Positions 7,489 through 15,087 of a DNA stretch of 34,620 bases are shown here, in pieces. The stretch comes from Phycisphaeraceae bacterium (lineage in GTDB: Bacteria; Planctomycetota; Phycisphaerae; Phycisphaerales; Phycisphaeraceae): positions 1 through 34,620 of the forward strand of contig JADLFV010000094.1 in NCBI GenBank assembly GCA_020849625.1, read 5' to 3'. The position numbers and the translations under genes were made by a program. Position 1 is the first letter of the stretch. Each line of letters opens with the position of its first letter. The notes beneath the pieces are model-generated. The model worked only from the letters and a program-made list of their open reading frames with translations. It searched no databases and was not told where the DNA came from.

Positions 7489-8766
7489 TCATGGCACTGC
7501 ATCACCTGCCTTCAGGCTGTAGAATCCAGTCAGCCTCGCCGCCACCAGCCAAACCAATATTATGCTGACGCCGCCGACGACCGTCGCAGCGGCCAGGCCG
7601 ACAAAGAAGGGCCGCGGGCCCATACGCACCAGCCGATGCAGGTTGGTACCCAGGCCGACAGCCGCCATGGCGATGGTCAGGCACCAGCCAGCAAGCCAAT
7701 TGATCTCATTCACGCAGTTGCTCCAAGTTGTCGGGCTGAGGACACCAAATGGTCGATCGCCGAGATCCCCCACGGTACGCAGCGCGACAAAAGCGATGAA
7801 GCCCAGCACAAAAAGTGGCACCGCCTTAAACCAATGTGGTGTCTTGTCTTTTGAGAGGTTGCCGCGGTGGTATAGCACGGCCATCAACGGGATGACCCAG
7901 ATCATGCACAAGTTGCGCACCAGCTTGGTCACCACAGCCGTGTCCAGCGCAACAGGAGCGGCATATTGCTGCTGATAGGACAGGCCTGCACCAGCCACCT
8001 GCGAGGTGTCGTGGATCGCCGTGCCCAAGAACAACCCCACCATCGCGGCCCGTTCACCGAAAATCAGATGAGCCAGAAAAGGATATGTAAAAAGTGCCAT
8101 CATGCCAAATAGGGCGATCGTGGCTACGGCATAGCTGGTTTCATCGTCCTCGGCGTCGATCACTGGTGCGGTAGCCACGATGGCACTGACACCACAGATG
8201 CTTGTGCCGACGGCAATCAGACTGCCCAGCCGCCGTGGTAATCCTAATTTTCGATTGAACCAACTGACTAGAACCAGTGCGCTGATGATGCAGCCGAGGA
8301 CGATGGGTAACGCCACAACACCGGTTGTGCCAGCCTGTAAGAGGCTCAGACGGATGCCCAGCAGAATGATGCCCAGTCGCAGTACTCGTTTGAGGCACAA
8401 AGCCAGACCCTTCTCATAGATCGCAGGTAGGCCAACAGTGTTGCGGATCACCACGCCCAGGAGCACTGCGGCGAGTATGGCACTGATGGGACTTTCGCTA
8501 TACCCTAACAAGTCAACTCCCAGCCAGAGGGAAAGCAGCGTGCCTAGCAGCGCCATGGCCAGGGCCAATGTGATACCAGGCGCCACGTCACCCAGCCAAG
8601 CGAAGCCGTCGTAAACCGGTTGCCGCCACGGGGCGCGGCCGGCTTGCACGGCCCGGGTGTGTGCGGGGTTGGACCAGTCCGGCACACCCTCCAGGCTGCC
8701 CAGCCACTGGGCCACCTGCGGGTTGTGATAGGGGTCCATCGTGATATCCGTGATGTCGTATGCCAT
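7489..8766 (-). CDS. YeiH-family (UPF0324) exporter, SuyZ-like sulfite/sulfate exporter
   Basis: This 425-residue integral membrane protein has about ten hydrophobic segments and the conserved YeiH motifs GTSICGVSAIVATAPVI and GTAIHDTSQVAGAG. The family (COG2855) includes SuyZ, the proposed sulfate or sulfite exporter next to suyAB in Paracoccus. Here it ends an operon that contains suyA and suyB, so removal of the sulfite released from sulfolactate is the natural role; this is inference from family and context. The start was set at the ATG of MAYDITDITMDP, with AGAAGGA upstream; the longer frame adds 42 residues with no family resemblance. The N-terminal 55 residues before the first membrane segment are soluble. 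Confidence 0.85.
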   Translation of the reverse strand: MAYDITDITMDPYHNPQVAQWLGSLEGVPDWSNPAHTRAVQAGRAPWRQPVYDGFAWLGDVAPGITLALAMALLGTLLSLWLGVDLLGYSESPISAILAAVLLGVVIRNTVGLPAIYEKGLALCLKRVLRLGIILLGIRLSLLQAGTTGVVALPIVLGCIISALVLVSWFNRKLGLPRRLGSLIAVGTSICGVSAIVATAPVIDAEDDETSYAVATIALFGMMALFTYPFLAHLIFGERAAMVGLFLGTAIHDTSQVAGAGLSYQQQYAAPVALDTAVVTKLVRNLCMIWVIPLMAVLYHRGNLSKDKTPHWFKAVPLFVLGFIAFVALRTVGDLGDRPFGVLSPTTWSNCVNEINWLAGWCLTIAMAAVGLGTNLHRLVRMGPRPFFVGLAAATVVGGVSIILVWLVAARLTGFYSLKAGDAVP

Positions 8767-8797
8767 GTGCGGTTCCTTCTTCCTTGGATCTAGATCA

Positions 8798-9043
8798 TCA
8801 CACAGAGGTGCACCTGCGATTTTGAGATCCCTTGCTGAACAGACAACACCTTTGTACGGCCCAGACCTCTGTGATGACAAAATACAAATCACAGCCCCGC
8901 ATCAAACTAGCGCCCCACCATATTGCCACGGTGGTGATCATTGAATAGGCGCCAGCCTGAGCCGCGGGCCACGGCAGCAATGCTTCGCGTACCAACAGAA
9001 GGAACAACGTCCAAGTGATGATGGCAAGCATAACGTACAGCAT
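8798..9043 (-). CDS. 81-residue membrane protein in the sulfonate operon
   Basis: This small protein has two hydrophobic stretches: LYVMLAIITWTLFLLLV at the N-terminus, and a second segment at about 35-48 (ITTVAIWWGASLM) with a further hydrophobic part LYFVITEVWAV. The tail is cysteine- and arginine-containing. The start ATG has AGGAG 7 bases upstream, which argues that it is translated, whereas the longer frame has no such site. It sits 75 bp after the enolase-superfamily gene and 31 bp before the exporter gene in the same direction, so it may be an accessory subunit of the exporter or of a transporter. I recognise no family. Confidence 0.6.
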   Translation of the reverse strand: MLYVMLAIITWTLFLLLVREALLPWPAAQAGAYSMITTVAIWWGASLMRGCDLYFVITEVWAVQRCCLFSKGSQNRRCTSV

Positions 9044-9118
9044 CGCACTCCTATCATGGACCTTGAGCTCGTTGCCATAGTGGCGCGGTCGCGTACGTGA
9101 AGACACATGCTGCAGCAA

Positions 9119-10210
9119 CTAGTGGTCCATTCGGTAATGTTCCACAACCTCATCATTTATCTCAAGACCAAGCCCCGGGCGATCGCTCACGCATAGCTTG
9201 CCTGCTTGGGGCCGAAATGTCGGCTCAATGAAGTCGGCTTCCAGCTCAGTGACGTTGATCTCCATCTCGTCGCTGAGTTGATTTGCCATGACAAAGTGAG
9301 CGGTGGCCGCGACGCCCGGGCCATAGTAAAACGAGTGCGGAATCAATTGAAGATTCCAAGCTTCAGCCAGGGCCAGGATTTTGCGGCAGACTCCCAGGCC
9401 GCCGGCCTTGATCACGTCGGGCTGGAGAATGTCGGCTGCCTTCTTTTCCACCAGTGAGCGGAACCCGAAGTGGGTGTACTCATTCTCACCTGCGGCAATC
9501 TGCATGCCGCTTCGCTGGCGAACCAAACGTAGGCCGTCGTAGTCGTCCATGGGACGCACCGGCTCCTCCAGCCAGCGCACGTCGTACTCTTGCATCCGCT
9601 GGGCCATACACACTGCCTGGCGCGGTGTCCAAACACCATTGACATCTACCGCCAACTCGACCGTGGAGCCGATGGCTTCTCGGGTCAACTTAACCGACTC
9701 GAGGTCCGTCTGATGCAGCTTGACCAGGTGAAAACCTTCGCTGCCGCGTTGGGTGGCATCGGCGGCGGCATCTTCAGGCCGTTCGTACGGTGGCAAGCTG
9801 GCGTAGCAACGAACTTCATGCCAGCAGGCTCCCCCGAGCAACTGGTGGACAGGCAAACCACAGGCCTTGCCAAGAATATCCCACAATGCAATTTCAACGC
9901 CACTGATGGCGTTCAGTACCAGACCTTTGCGTCCATAGCGGAACGTGGCCAGGTAGAGCTTGTGCCACAGCCAGTCGATTCGCAACGGATCCTGACCGAT
10001 CAGCTTCGGCTTGAGTGCTTCCTCAATAAACGTGGCGACTGCGCGCGGTGTCAGTCGCCACGCTTCTCCCAGGCCGATGATGCCCTCGTCGGTGAATACC
10101 TTGACCAGCACATGGCCGTCACTCTCCGTGTTCAGTCCCGTGCTTGTCGGTGCATAGCGCATCCGCTGGGGTATCTGCAACGGGATGGCTTGGACATCAG
10201 TGATTTTCAT
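9119..10210 (-). CDS. Enolase-superfamily enzyme, mandelate racemase subgroup (acid-sugar dehydratase or racemase)
   Basis: This 363-residue protein has the two-domain enolase-superfamily fold: a capping domain (1 to about 125) and a barrel. Metal ligands are D189 (in VDVNG), E215 (in WLEEP) and E242 (in AGEN). The D265-H292 pair (QPD and IPHSF) is spaced exactly as the Asp-His dyad of mandelate racemase. The second-strand base motif is K164-L-H166 instead of Lys-x-Lys, which is unusual. Members abstract the proton alpha to a carboxylate and either dehydrate sugar acids or racemise 2-hydroxy acids. It follows suyB by 42 bp. In this setting it could dehydrate a sulfo-sugar acid or interconvert sulfolactate enantiomers; sequence alone does not decide. 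Confidence 0.85.
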   Translation of the reverse strand: MKITDVQAIPLQIPQRMRYAPTSTGLNTESDGHVLVKVFTDEGIIGLGEAWRLTPRAVATFIEEALKPKLIGQDPLRIDWLWHKLYLATFRYGRKGLVLNAISGVEIALWDILGKACGLPVHQLLGGACWHEVRCYASLPPYERPEDAAADATQRGSEGFHLVKLHQTDLESVKLTREAIGSTVELAVDVNGVWTPRQAVCMAQRMQEYDVRWLEEPVRPMDDYDGLRLVRQRSGMQIAAGENEYTHFGFRSLVEKKAADILQPDVIKAGGLGVCRKILALAEAWNLQLIPHSFYYGPGVAATAHFVMANQLSDEMEINVTELEADFIEPTFRPQAGKLCVSDRPGLGLEINDEVVEHYRMDH

Positions 10211-10252
10211 GGCAACTAAAGGATGATTCGGCGCCTGGAAAACCTGTAATAT

Positions 10253-11416
10253 CTATGCGCTGCGATACAGCTTGGTCAGGACAAACTCGCGGTGCCCCAG
10301 CGCCTCGGCCGCAGTCAGTCGTCCGTTGCAGGTGCGCAGGACAATCTCCAGCAACTGATCGCCCGCCTGATCGATCGTCAGTTCACCGCGCAGAATGGCG
10401 GAGACATCCAGGTCGATGTGTTCGCTCATGGTCGAGCAGGTCAGTGGATTGGCAGAAAGCTTGATCACCGGCTCAATGGGATTGCCGATGATATTGCCCT
10501 GGCCTGTCGGGAACAGATGCACGACTGCGCCGGAGGCTGCCCATAGGGTGACGGCCTCAGCCGCGGCAGACGAGGTGTCCATGAACCACAGACCCTTGCC
10601 ACCGGGCGCCTCGGCTGGCTTGAGGCAGCCGATGAACTTCGTCCTCTTGCCGAGCTTCTCGATATTGCCCAGGGCTTTTTCTTCGATGGTTGTCAAGCCG
10701 CCGCGAATGTTGCCTTTAGTCGGCTGTGATTCTGAGAGGTCATCGGTCTTCTCTTTGAGGATGAAGTCGTTGTAGTCGTTCCAGATTTGCATGAAGGCTT
10801 CGGCCACCTCTGCGTTGGCGGCCTTACCCTTGACAATGTGCTCACCGCCGGTGAGTTCAGAGGTTTCGCCGAACGAAGCCGTGCCACCCATGGCGATGGT
10901 CTTATCGACGACGTTACCGACGGTGGGGCAGGATCCCAGACCGGTGGTGGTATCGGACTCTCCGCACTTGACGGAAATGTAAACCTCATCCAATGTGCAG
11001 TCTTGGCGCTGCAACTCGCTGGCCCACTGCACGAGTTCTTTGGCCTTGCGTGCGGCCATGGCCACCGTCTGCAGGTCGCCGTAACGCTCGATGGAAAAGC
11101 CCTCGACGGGCTTGCCGGTCTTAGCAATCCCCTCCACGATGCGCCGTGTCCAGCCGGGTTCGATACCGATGACAACGCAAGCTGCGACATTGGGATTAGA
11201 GCCGGTGCCGATCATTGTGCGGAAGAACAACTCGAGGTCTTCCCCAAACTGCAATCGGCCATAGGCGTGCGGCAGCGCCATGGCGCCTTTGATCTGGTTG
11301 GCCACAGCCTCGCACGCGGCGTTGGAGATGTCGTCCACGGGCAGAATAATGACGTGATTGCGGATGCCGACACGACCGTTTTCGCGGCGATAGCCTTTGA
11401 AACTTGGAATGCTCAT
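10253..11416 (-). CDS. suyB: 3-sulfolactate sulfo-lyase large (beta) subunit, UxaA C-terminal family
   Basis: This 387-residue protein is the catalytic subunit that, with SuyA, is expected to split (R)-3-sulfolactate into pyruvate and sulfite. It belongs to the UxaA/GarD C-terminal family. I recognise it as SuyB-like from the segments [16 protein letters not shown] ([18 protein letters not shown]), [38 protein letters not shown] (150-159), [14 protein letters not shown] and the ending [16 protein letters not shown]. Cys151 and Cys163 lie in the conserved metal/active-site region. The ATG at 11416 has AAAGGTGG upstream and begins 6 bp after the suyA stop. An altronate-type dehydratase is the main alternative, but the altronate enzymes of E. 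coli and B. subtilis are single chains and lack the [12 protein letters not shown] segment. Confidence 0.82.
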   Translation of the reverse strand: MSIPSFKGYRRENGRVGIRNHVIILPVDDISNAACEAVANQIKGAMALPHAYGRLQFGEDLELFFRTMIGTGSNPNVAACVVIGIEPGWTRRIVEGIAKTGKPVEGFSIERYGDLQTVAMAARKAKELVQWASELQRQDCTLDEVYISVKCGESDTTTGLGSCPTVGNVVDKTIAMGGTASFGETSELTGGEHIVKGKAANAEVAEAFMQIWNDYNDFILKEKTDDLSESQPTKGNIRGGLTTIEEKALGNIEKLGKRTKFIGCLKPAEAPGGKGLWFMDTSSAAAEAVTLWAASGAVVHLFPTGQGNIIGNPIEPVIKLSANPLTCSTMSEHIDLDVSAILRGELTIDQAGDQLLEIVLRTCNGRLTAAEALGHREFVLTKLYRSA

Positions 11417-11422
11417 GGACAA

Positions 11423-11707
11423 TTACCACCTTTTGGTCTTGAGGTTATGAACGTGAACATGCTCACCCGCTTTGACGGGGGCAACGACCTTACCAATATC
11501 CACACCATACTTGATCACCGTATCGCCGGGCTTGAAAGCGCACAGTGCGATCTTGTGCCCCAGCGGAATGTCCATCAAAGCCTTGACCTTGGGTCTGGCG
11601 TCACCGTGCAGCGACCTGCCGGTCACCTGCTGGCCAGCCTTGATATCGACTACAGCCACTCCGACCGTGTCTTTGTCATCGTGCAGGAGAAACTCTGGCG
11701 TGTTCAT
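11423..11707 (-). CDS. suyA: 3-sulfolactate sulfo-lyase small (alpha) subunit, SAF domain
   Basis: This 94-residue SAF-domain protein matches SuyA: FLLHDDKDTVGVAVVDIKAG, IPLGHKIAL (47-55), GDTVIKYGVDIGK (61-73) and the characteristic C-terminus HVHVHNLKTKRW. It is the separate small subunit that partners the large UxaA-type subunit encoded 6 bp downstream. The ATG at 11707 has AAGGA upstream; a longer frame starts at TTG with no ribosome-binding site. Splitting of the SAF domain onto its own chain, together with the HNLKTKRW ending, favours sulfolactate sulfo-lyase over altronate dehydratase. The gene follows the NagB-like gene by 26 bp in one operon. Confidence 0.82.
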   Translation of the reverse strand: MNTPEFLLHDDKDTVGVAVVDIKAGQQVTGRSLHGDARPKVKALMDIPLGHKIALCAFKPGDTVIKYGVDIGKVVAPVKAGEHVHVHNLKTKRW

Positions 11708-11733
11708 GAGGAATCCTTTTATATCCAATGTTG

Positions 11734-12582
11734 TCAACGCAAACGAATGTCAGGAGGCATGGCAACTTGTTTTGTGAGTGTCACGACGGCGTCTGGGTGG
11801 GTACGAATAAGCGAGGAAGGGCACGTAGAAGCGATTGGACCGTGCAGAACTTGACGGATGACTGCGCTCTGCCACGGCCGGTTACAATAAAGTCGTATTT
11901 TGCGTGAACCAAGTATCTCGCACATGCCTACCGTGATCGCCCGATGCGGGATGACAGAGATGTCACCGCCGACCGTGTGACTGTTAATCGTTCTTGTTTC
12001 TCTCGACAGTGTCAGGCAGCGCGTTGGCATACCTGCGAATGCACCGACGCCGACCAATTCCCCGGGCTCCGGCGGTTCGTTGAAGGCGATGTGTCCATTG
12101 ATGCCGATGCCGCCGAATGTCGCGTCCACGCCTCCTCGCTGTTTTATTTGCCGCGCGATGGCTTCAGGATCGTGGGGGTCGGGAAAGACACGAATTGATG
12201 GATCGGGCGCCAGAGACGACTCCAGTAGTCTGTAGAAGCTCCGCTCCATGTACCCTCGGAAACTCAAAGGATGATTTTCGTCAATCCACTGGTCATCCTC
12301 GTTGAGATACTCGTCCATATTGATAAACATGACTCGACGGCAGTCGAGCTTGCGCTCATTGATCAATGCCGCCAGAATCGGGAACTGATCTATTGGTCCG
12401 ACCGGCACGATTAGCGTCGCGTTCTTGCCGGTTGCCTGCAGCGACTCGATCTCGTCGTAGATCGCCTCAGCCATGTCGAGGGCCAGGTCCTGTGCTGTGG
12501 GCACAACGCGCACCATCACTGGAGTCCCCTTACCCAGTCGTTCGGCTGTTATCGCGAGGTAGTTGGGCATAAGTGTCATCAT
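11734..12582 (-). CDS. NagB-like sugar isomerase/deaminase with altered ring-opening triad
   Basis: This 282-residue protein belongs to the glucosamine-6-phosphate deaminase family. It keeps the NMDEY motif (D90, matching the proton-transfer Asp72 of E. coli NagB) and GHIAFNEP (H164, E169, matching His143 and Glu148). The residue matching Asp141 is Asn162 (GIGINGHIAFNEP), so the usual ring-opening triad is changed. In the sulfonate operon it could isomerise a 6-deoxy-6-sulfo-aldose to the ketose, or deaminate 6-deoxy-6-sulfoglucosamine, since a C6 sulfonate resembles a C6 phosphate; this is inference. Its ATG overlaps the TGA of the aldehyde dehydrogenase gene (ATGA), so translation is probably coupled. 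Confidence 0.8.
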   Translation of the reverse strand: MMTLMPNYLAITAERLGKGTPVMVRVVPTAQDLALDMAEAIYDEIESLQATGKNATLIVPVGPIDQFPILAALINERKLDCRRVMFINMDEYLNEDDQWIDENHPLSFRGYMERSFYRLLESSLAPDPSIRVFPDPHDPEAIARQIKQRGGVDATFGGIGINGHIAFNEPPEPGELVGVGAFAGMPTRCLTLSRETRTINSHTVGGDISVIPHRAITVGMCEILGSRKIRLYCNRPWQSAVIRQVLHGPIASTCPSSLIRTHPDAVVTLTKQVAMPPDIRLR

Positions 12583-14009
12583 CTGTCAATCCTGCCGAGT
12601 GAAACGTGTTTGGTTTCTAGAAATGCATCCAGACCTTCGCTGCCCAGTTCACGCCCCCAGCCACTTTGTTTGAATCCTCCAAAGGGGCTGGTGCTTGTTG
12701 TTGGGACCGCGTCGTTGATGCCAATGGTGCCGGCCTCGAGTTGCTCCGCCAGGCGCATGACACGGTTCACATCGCGAGTGAAGGCATAGGCCGCCAAGCC
12801 ATAGATTGTGTTGTTGGCCTGACGAATTGCCTCATCTTCCGTATCGAACACAGCGATCGGCGCCACCGGGGCAAATGTCTCCTCTTGCATGCACAGCGCC
12901 TCGTTGGATACGTCCCTAAGCACAGTCGGCTGAAGGAAATAACCACGCTCGCCCACACGTTGCCCACCGGCGCATACGCTGGCCCCATGCTCACATGCGT
13001 TCTCGATGTGATGTTGGGCGTGCTTCAGGCTTGATTCGTTGATCATCGGACCGATGTCGGAGGCATCGTCAAGCCCATCGCCGGCAATCATCTTTTCTAC
13101 ATGCCCAACAAATCGATTCACGAATTCCCGGTAGATCGATCTCTGCACGTAGATGCGATTGGCCGCGATGCACGATTGGCCGGTGTTGCGAAACTTGGTG
13201 ATAATCGCCCCTTCCACCGCGGCATCGAGATCCGCATCCTCAAAGACTAATACCGGGGCGTGACCGCCCAGTTCCAGCGACAGTTTGGTGACGGTGGCCG
13301 CCGCACCGTGGATCAAGTTTTTACCTACCTCTGTTGAGCCCGTAAAGGTGATTTTGCGGCAGTCGGGATTCTCCAGCATTTCCTGCGCGATCTCGCTTGA
13401 CTTGCCGAGAACAACCTGCAATACCCCTGGTGGCAATCCCGCCTCGTCCGCCGCTCGGGCCAGTTCCAAAGCACATAACGGTGTATAACTTGCCGGCTTG
13501 AGCAACACGGGACAGCCCGCCGCCAGTGCCGGGGCGACCTTACGCACCGCCAGCACCAGTGGGAAGTTCCACGGCGAGATCGCGCCCACCACGCCAACTG
13601 GGACGCGCAATACCAGATGCCGCTTGCCGTCAGCCTGATGTGGCACGATACGTCCATATGCACGCCGACCTTCTTCCGCGAACCAGCGGAGATGGTCCAC
13701 TGTCATGTTTACTTCACCACGGCTTTCACGCAAAGGCTTGCCGTTCTCCTGGGTGATAATTCGCGCGATGGCTTCTGCGCGATTTTCAAGCCGGTCAGCT
13801 ATTGCGTCCAGATATTGCCCGCGCTGTTTTGCCGTCGTTGCTCGCCATCCGGACAATGCCGCCACCGCGTCTTGGATCGCTCTATGGACTCGCGCGCGGT
13901 CGATGGTTGAAACCTCGGCCAATCGCTCTCCCGTCGCAGGGTTTTCCACTGCGAGCGTGCCCGAACCTGTCTCCCATTGGCCGTTCAAATATAGCGGTTG
14001 TGCGAGCAT
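12579..14009 (-). CDS. NAD(P)-dependent aldehyde dehydrogenase, GabD-like (candidate sulfolactaldehyde dehydrogenase)
   Basis: This 476-residue enzyme is a full-length class I type aldehyde dehydrogenase. Visible active-site parts are SPWNFP (N148), LELGGHAP (E246, general base) and FRNTGQSCIAANR (C280, nucleophile); FTGSTEVGK binds the cofactor. It resembles succinate-semialdehyde dehydrogenases, the family to which known sulfolactaldehyde dehydrogenases belong. Its place directly before the NagB-like gene and suyAB, and after a transaldolase gene, fits oxidation of 3-sulfolactaldehyde to 3-sulfolactate. Succinate semialdehyde or glycolaldehyde oxidation are alternatives. No strong ribosome-binding site is visible before the ATG. 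Confidence 0.9.
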   Translation of the reverse strand: MLAQPLYLNGQWETGSGTLAVENPATGERLAEVSTIDRARVHRAIQDAVAALSGWRATTAKQRGQYLDAIADRLENRAEAIARIITQENGKPLRESRGEVNMTVDHLRWFAEEGRRAYGRIVPHQADGKRHLVLRVPVGVVGAISPWNFPLVLAVRKVAPALAAGCPVLLKPASYTPLCALELARAADEAGLPPGVLQVVLGKSSEIAQEMLENPDCRKITFTGSTEVGKNLIHGAAATVTKLSLELGGHAPVLVFEDADLDAAVEGAIITKFRNTGQSCIAANRIYVQRSIYREFVNRFVGHVEKMIAGDGLDDASDIGPMINESSLKHAQHHIENACEHGASVCAGGQRVGERGYFLQPTVLRDVSNEALCMQEETFAPVAPIAVFDTEDEAIRQANNTIYGLAAYAFTRDVNRVMRLAEQLEAGTIGINDAVPTTSTSPFGGFKQSGWGRELGSEGLDAFLETKHVSLGRIDR

Positions 14010-14204
14010 ACGGTGGTCGTTTCAATATCGAATCAGATCAATAAAGTGCGATGTTTTGCAATGGTGAAGGTTCAATGAACGTGCCCACGAATGTTATATT
14101 CCTCAACGACGTCCGTGTTGGATGAACTGAGCTATTCGTCCGGGGCAACCTCTCTCAAGTGGCCGCTTCGCTCGATGCCGTCACCAGCGCCATGGGAAGG
14201 CTTC

Positions 14205-14885
14205 TCACATGGGAGCGGGAACCCCAGCCGTCTCAGGATGTTGATTGGGCACTTTTCGCCAGTCCGCTAAAAATTGTGCGATGCCGCTGTCAGTCAATGG
14301 ATGTTCGTAAAGCTGATCGAAGACTGCGGGAGCCATGGTGCAGATGTGCGAGCCGGCCAGGGCGGCTTGCAGTACGTGGATGGGATGGCGCACCGCCGCA
14401 GTGATGATCTGTGTCTTGAAGTCGTAATTGTCATATATCTGATGAATCTGACGGACCAGATCCATGCCATCATGGCCCACGCCGTCTAACCGACCGACAA
14501 AAGGACTGACGTAATCGGCGCCCGCTTTGGCTGCCAGTATCGCCTGGTTGGCTGAGAAAGTCACCGTTACGTTGGTGGCGATGCCCTCCCCGGCCAAACG
14601 ACGCACAGCAATTAATCCTTCAGGAAGTAGTGGCACCTTAACAACAACATTGTCCGCAACTGCGGCCAACGCCAATCCTTCCTTGAAAATCTGGTCGGCA
14701 TCCGTGCCCACTGTTTCCAGTGATACAGGCCCATCAACTTCCCCGCAGATCAGTGGGTATAACTCCTGCGGATCGAGGCCTGTTTTTGACACATGCGACG
14801 GATTCGTCGTTACCCCATCGAGCATACCCAGTCGCTTGATGCGCCGAATGGCGTCGAGGTCGGCAGTATCCAGAAATAGTTTCAT
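14205..14885 (-). CDS. Small transaldolase / fructose-6-phosphate aldolase-like (candidate sulfofructose transaldolase)
   Basis: This 226-residue protein matches the compact FSA/TalC subfamily: KLFLDTADLDAIRR at the start, GVTTNPSHVSKTG, the Schiff-base lysine K83 in VVVKVPLLPEG, and ADYVSPFVGRLDG. The family makes or breaks ketose C3-C4 bonds, releasing dihydroxyacetone units or transferring them. Enzymes of this size and type act on 6-deoxy-6-sulfofructose in the sulfo-transaldolase pathway, giving 3-sulfolactaldehyde. The ATG at 14885 has AGGGAAG upstream. It lies 195 bp upstream of the aldehyde dehydrogenase gene in the same direction. A housekeeping transaldolase is the alternative, but the neighbourhood argues for a dedicated role. 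Confidence 0.88.
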   Translation of the reverse strand: MKLFLDTADLDAIRRIKRLGMLDGVTTNPSHVSKTGLDPQELYPLICGEVDGPVSLETVGTDADQIFKEGLALAAVADNVVVKVPLLPEGLIAVRRLAGEGIATNVTVTFSANQAILAAKAGADYVSPFVGRLDGVGHDGMDLVRQIHQIYDNYDFKTQIITAAVRHPIHVLQAALAGSHICTMAPAVFDQLYEHPLTDSGIAQFLADWRKVPNQHPETAGVPAPM

Positions 14886-15087
14886 GGTTCTTCCCTGTTG
14901 CACATCGTGTGAGTGAGCGGCGACTTCTGCTTCGACCGACCCGCAACGCTGTCGCACTTCGCAGCGACCGCTTCATGGACTACGGCTTCATTAAGTGACA
15001 CAACACCTTGCACGTGAATTAGATCTCCGGATCATGTTTGGTGAAATCATCAAGAAGAAGCTCCCGCTAGCCAATTTCCCTAGCCAT

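Noticed and set aside
10253..11707. Calling the first UxaA-type pair altronate dehydratase
   Set aside because: The separate small subunit ending in HNLKTKRW, the [12 protein letters not shown] segment and the neighbouring YeiH/SuyZ-type exporter fit sulfolactate sulfo-lyase better; kept as an alternative.
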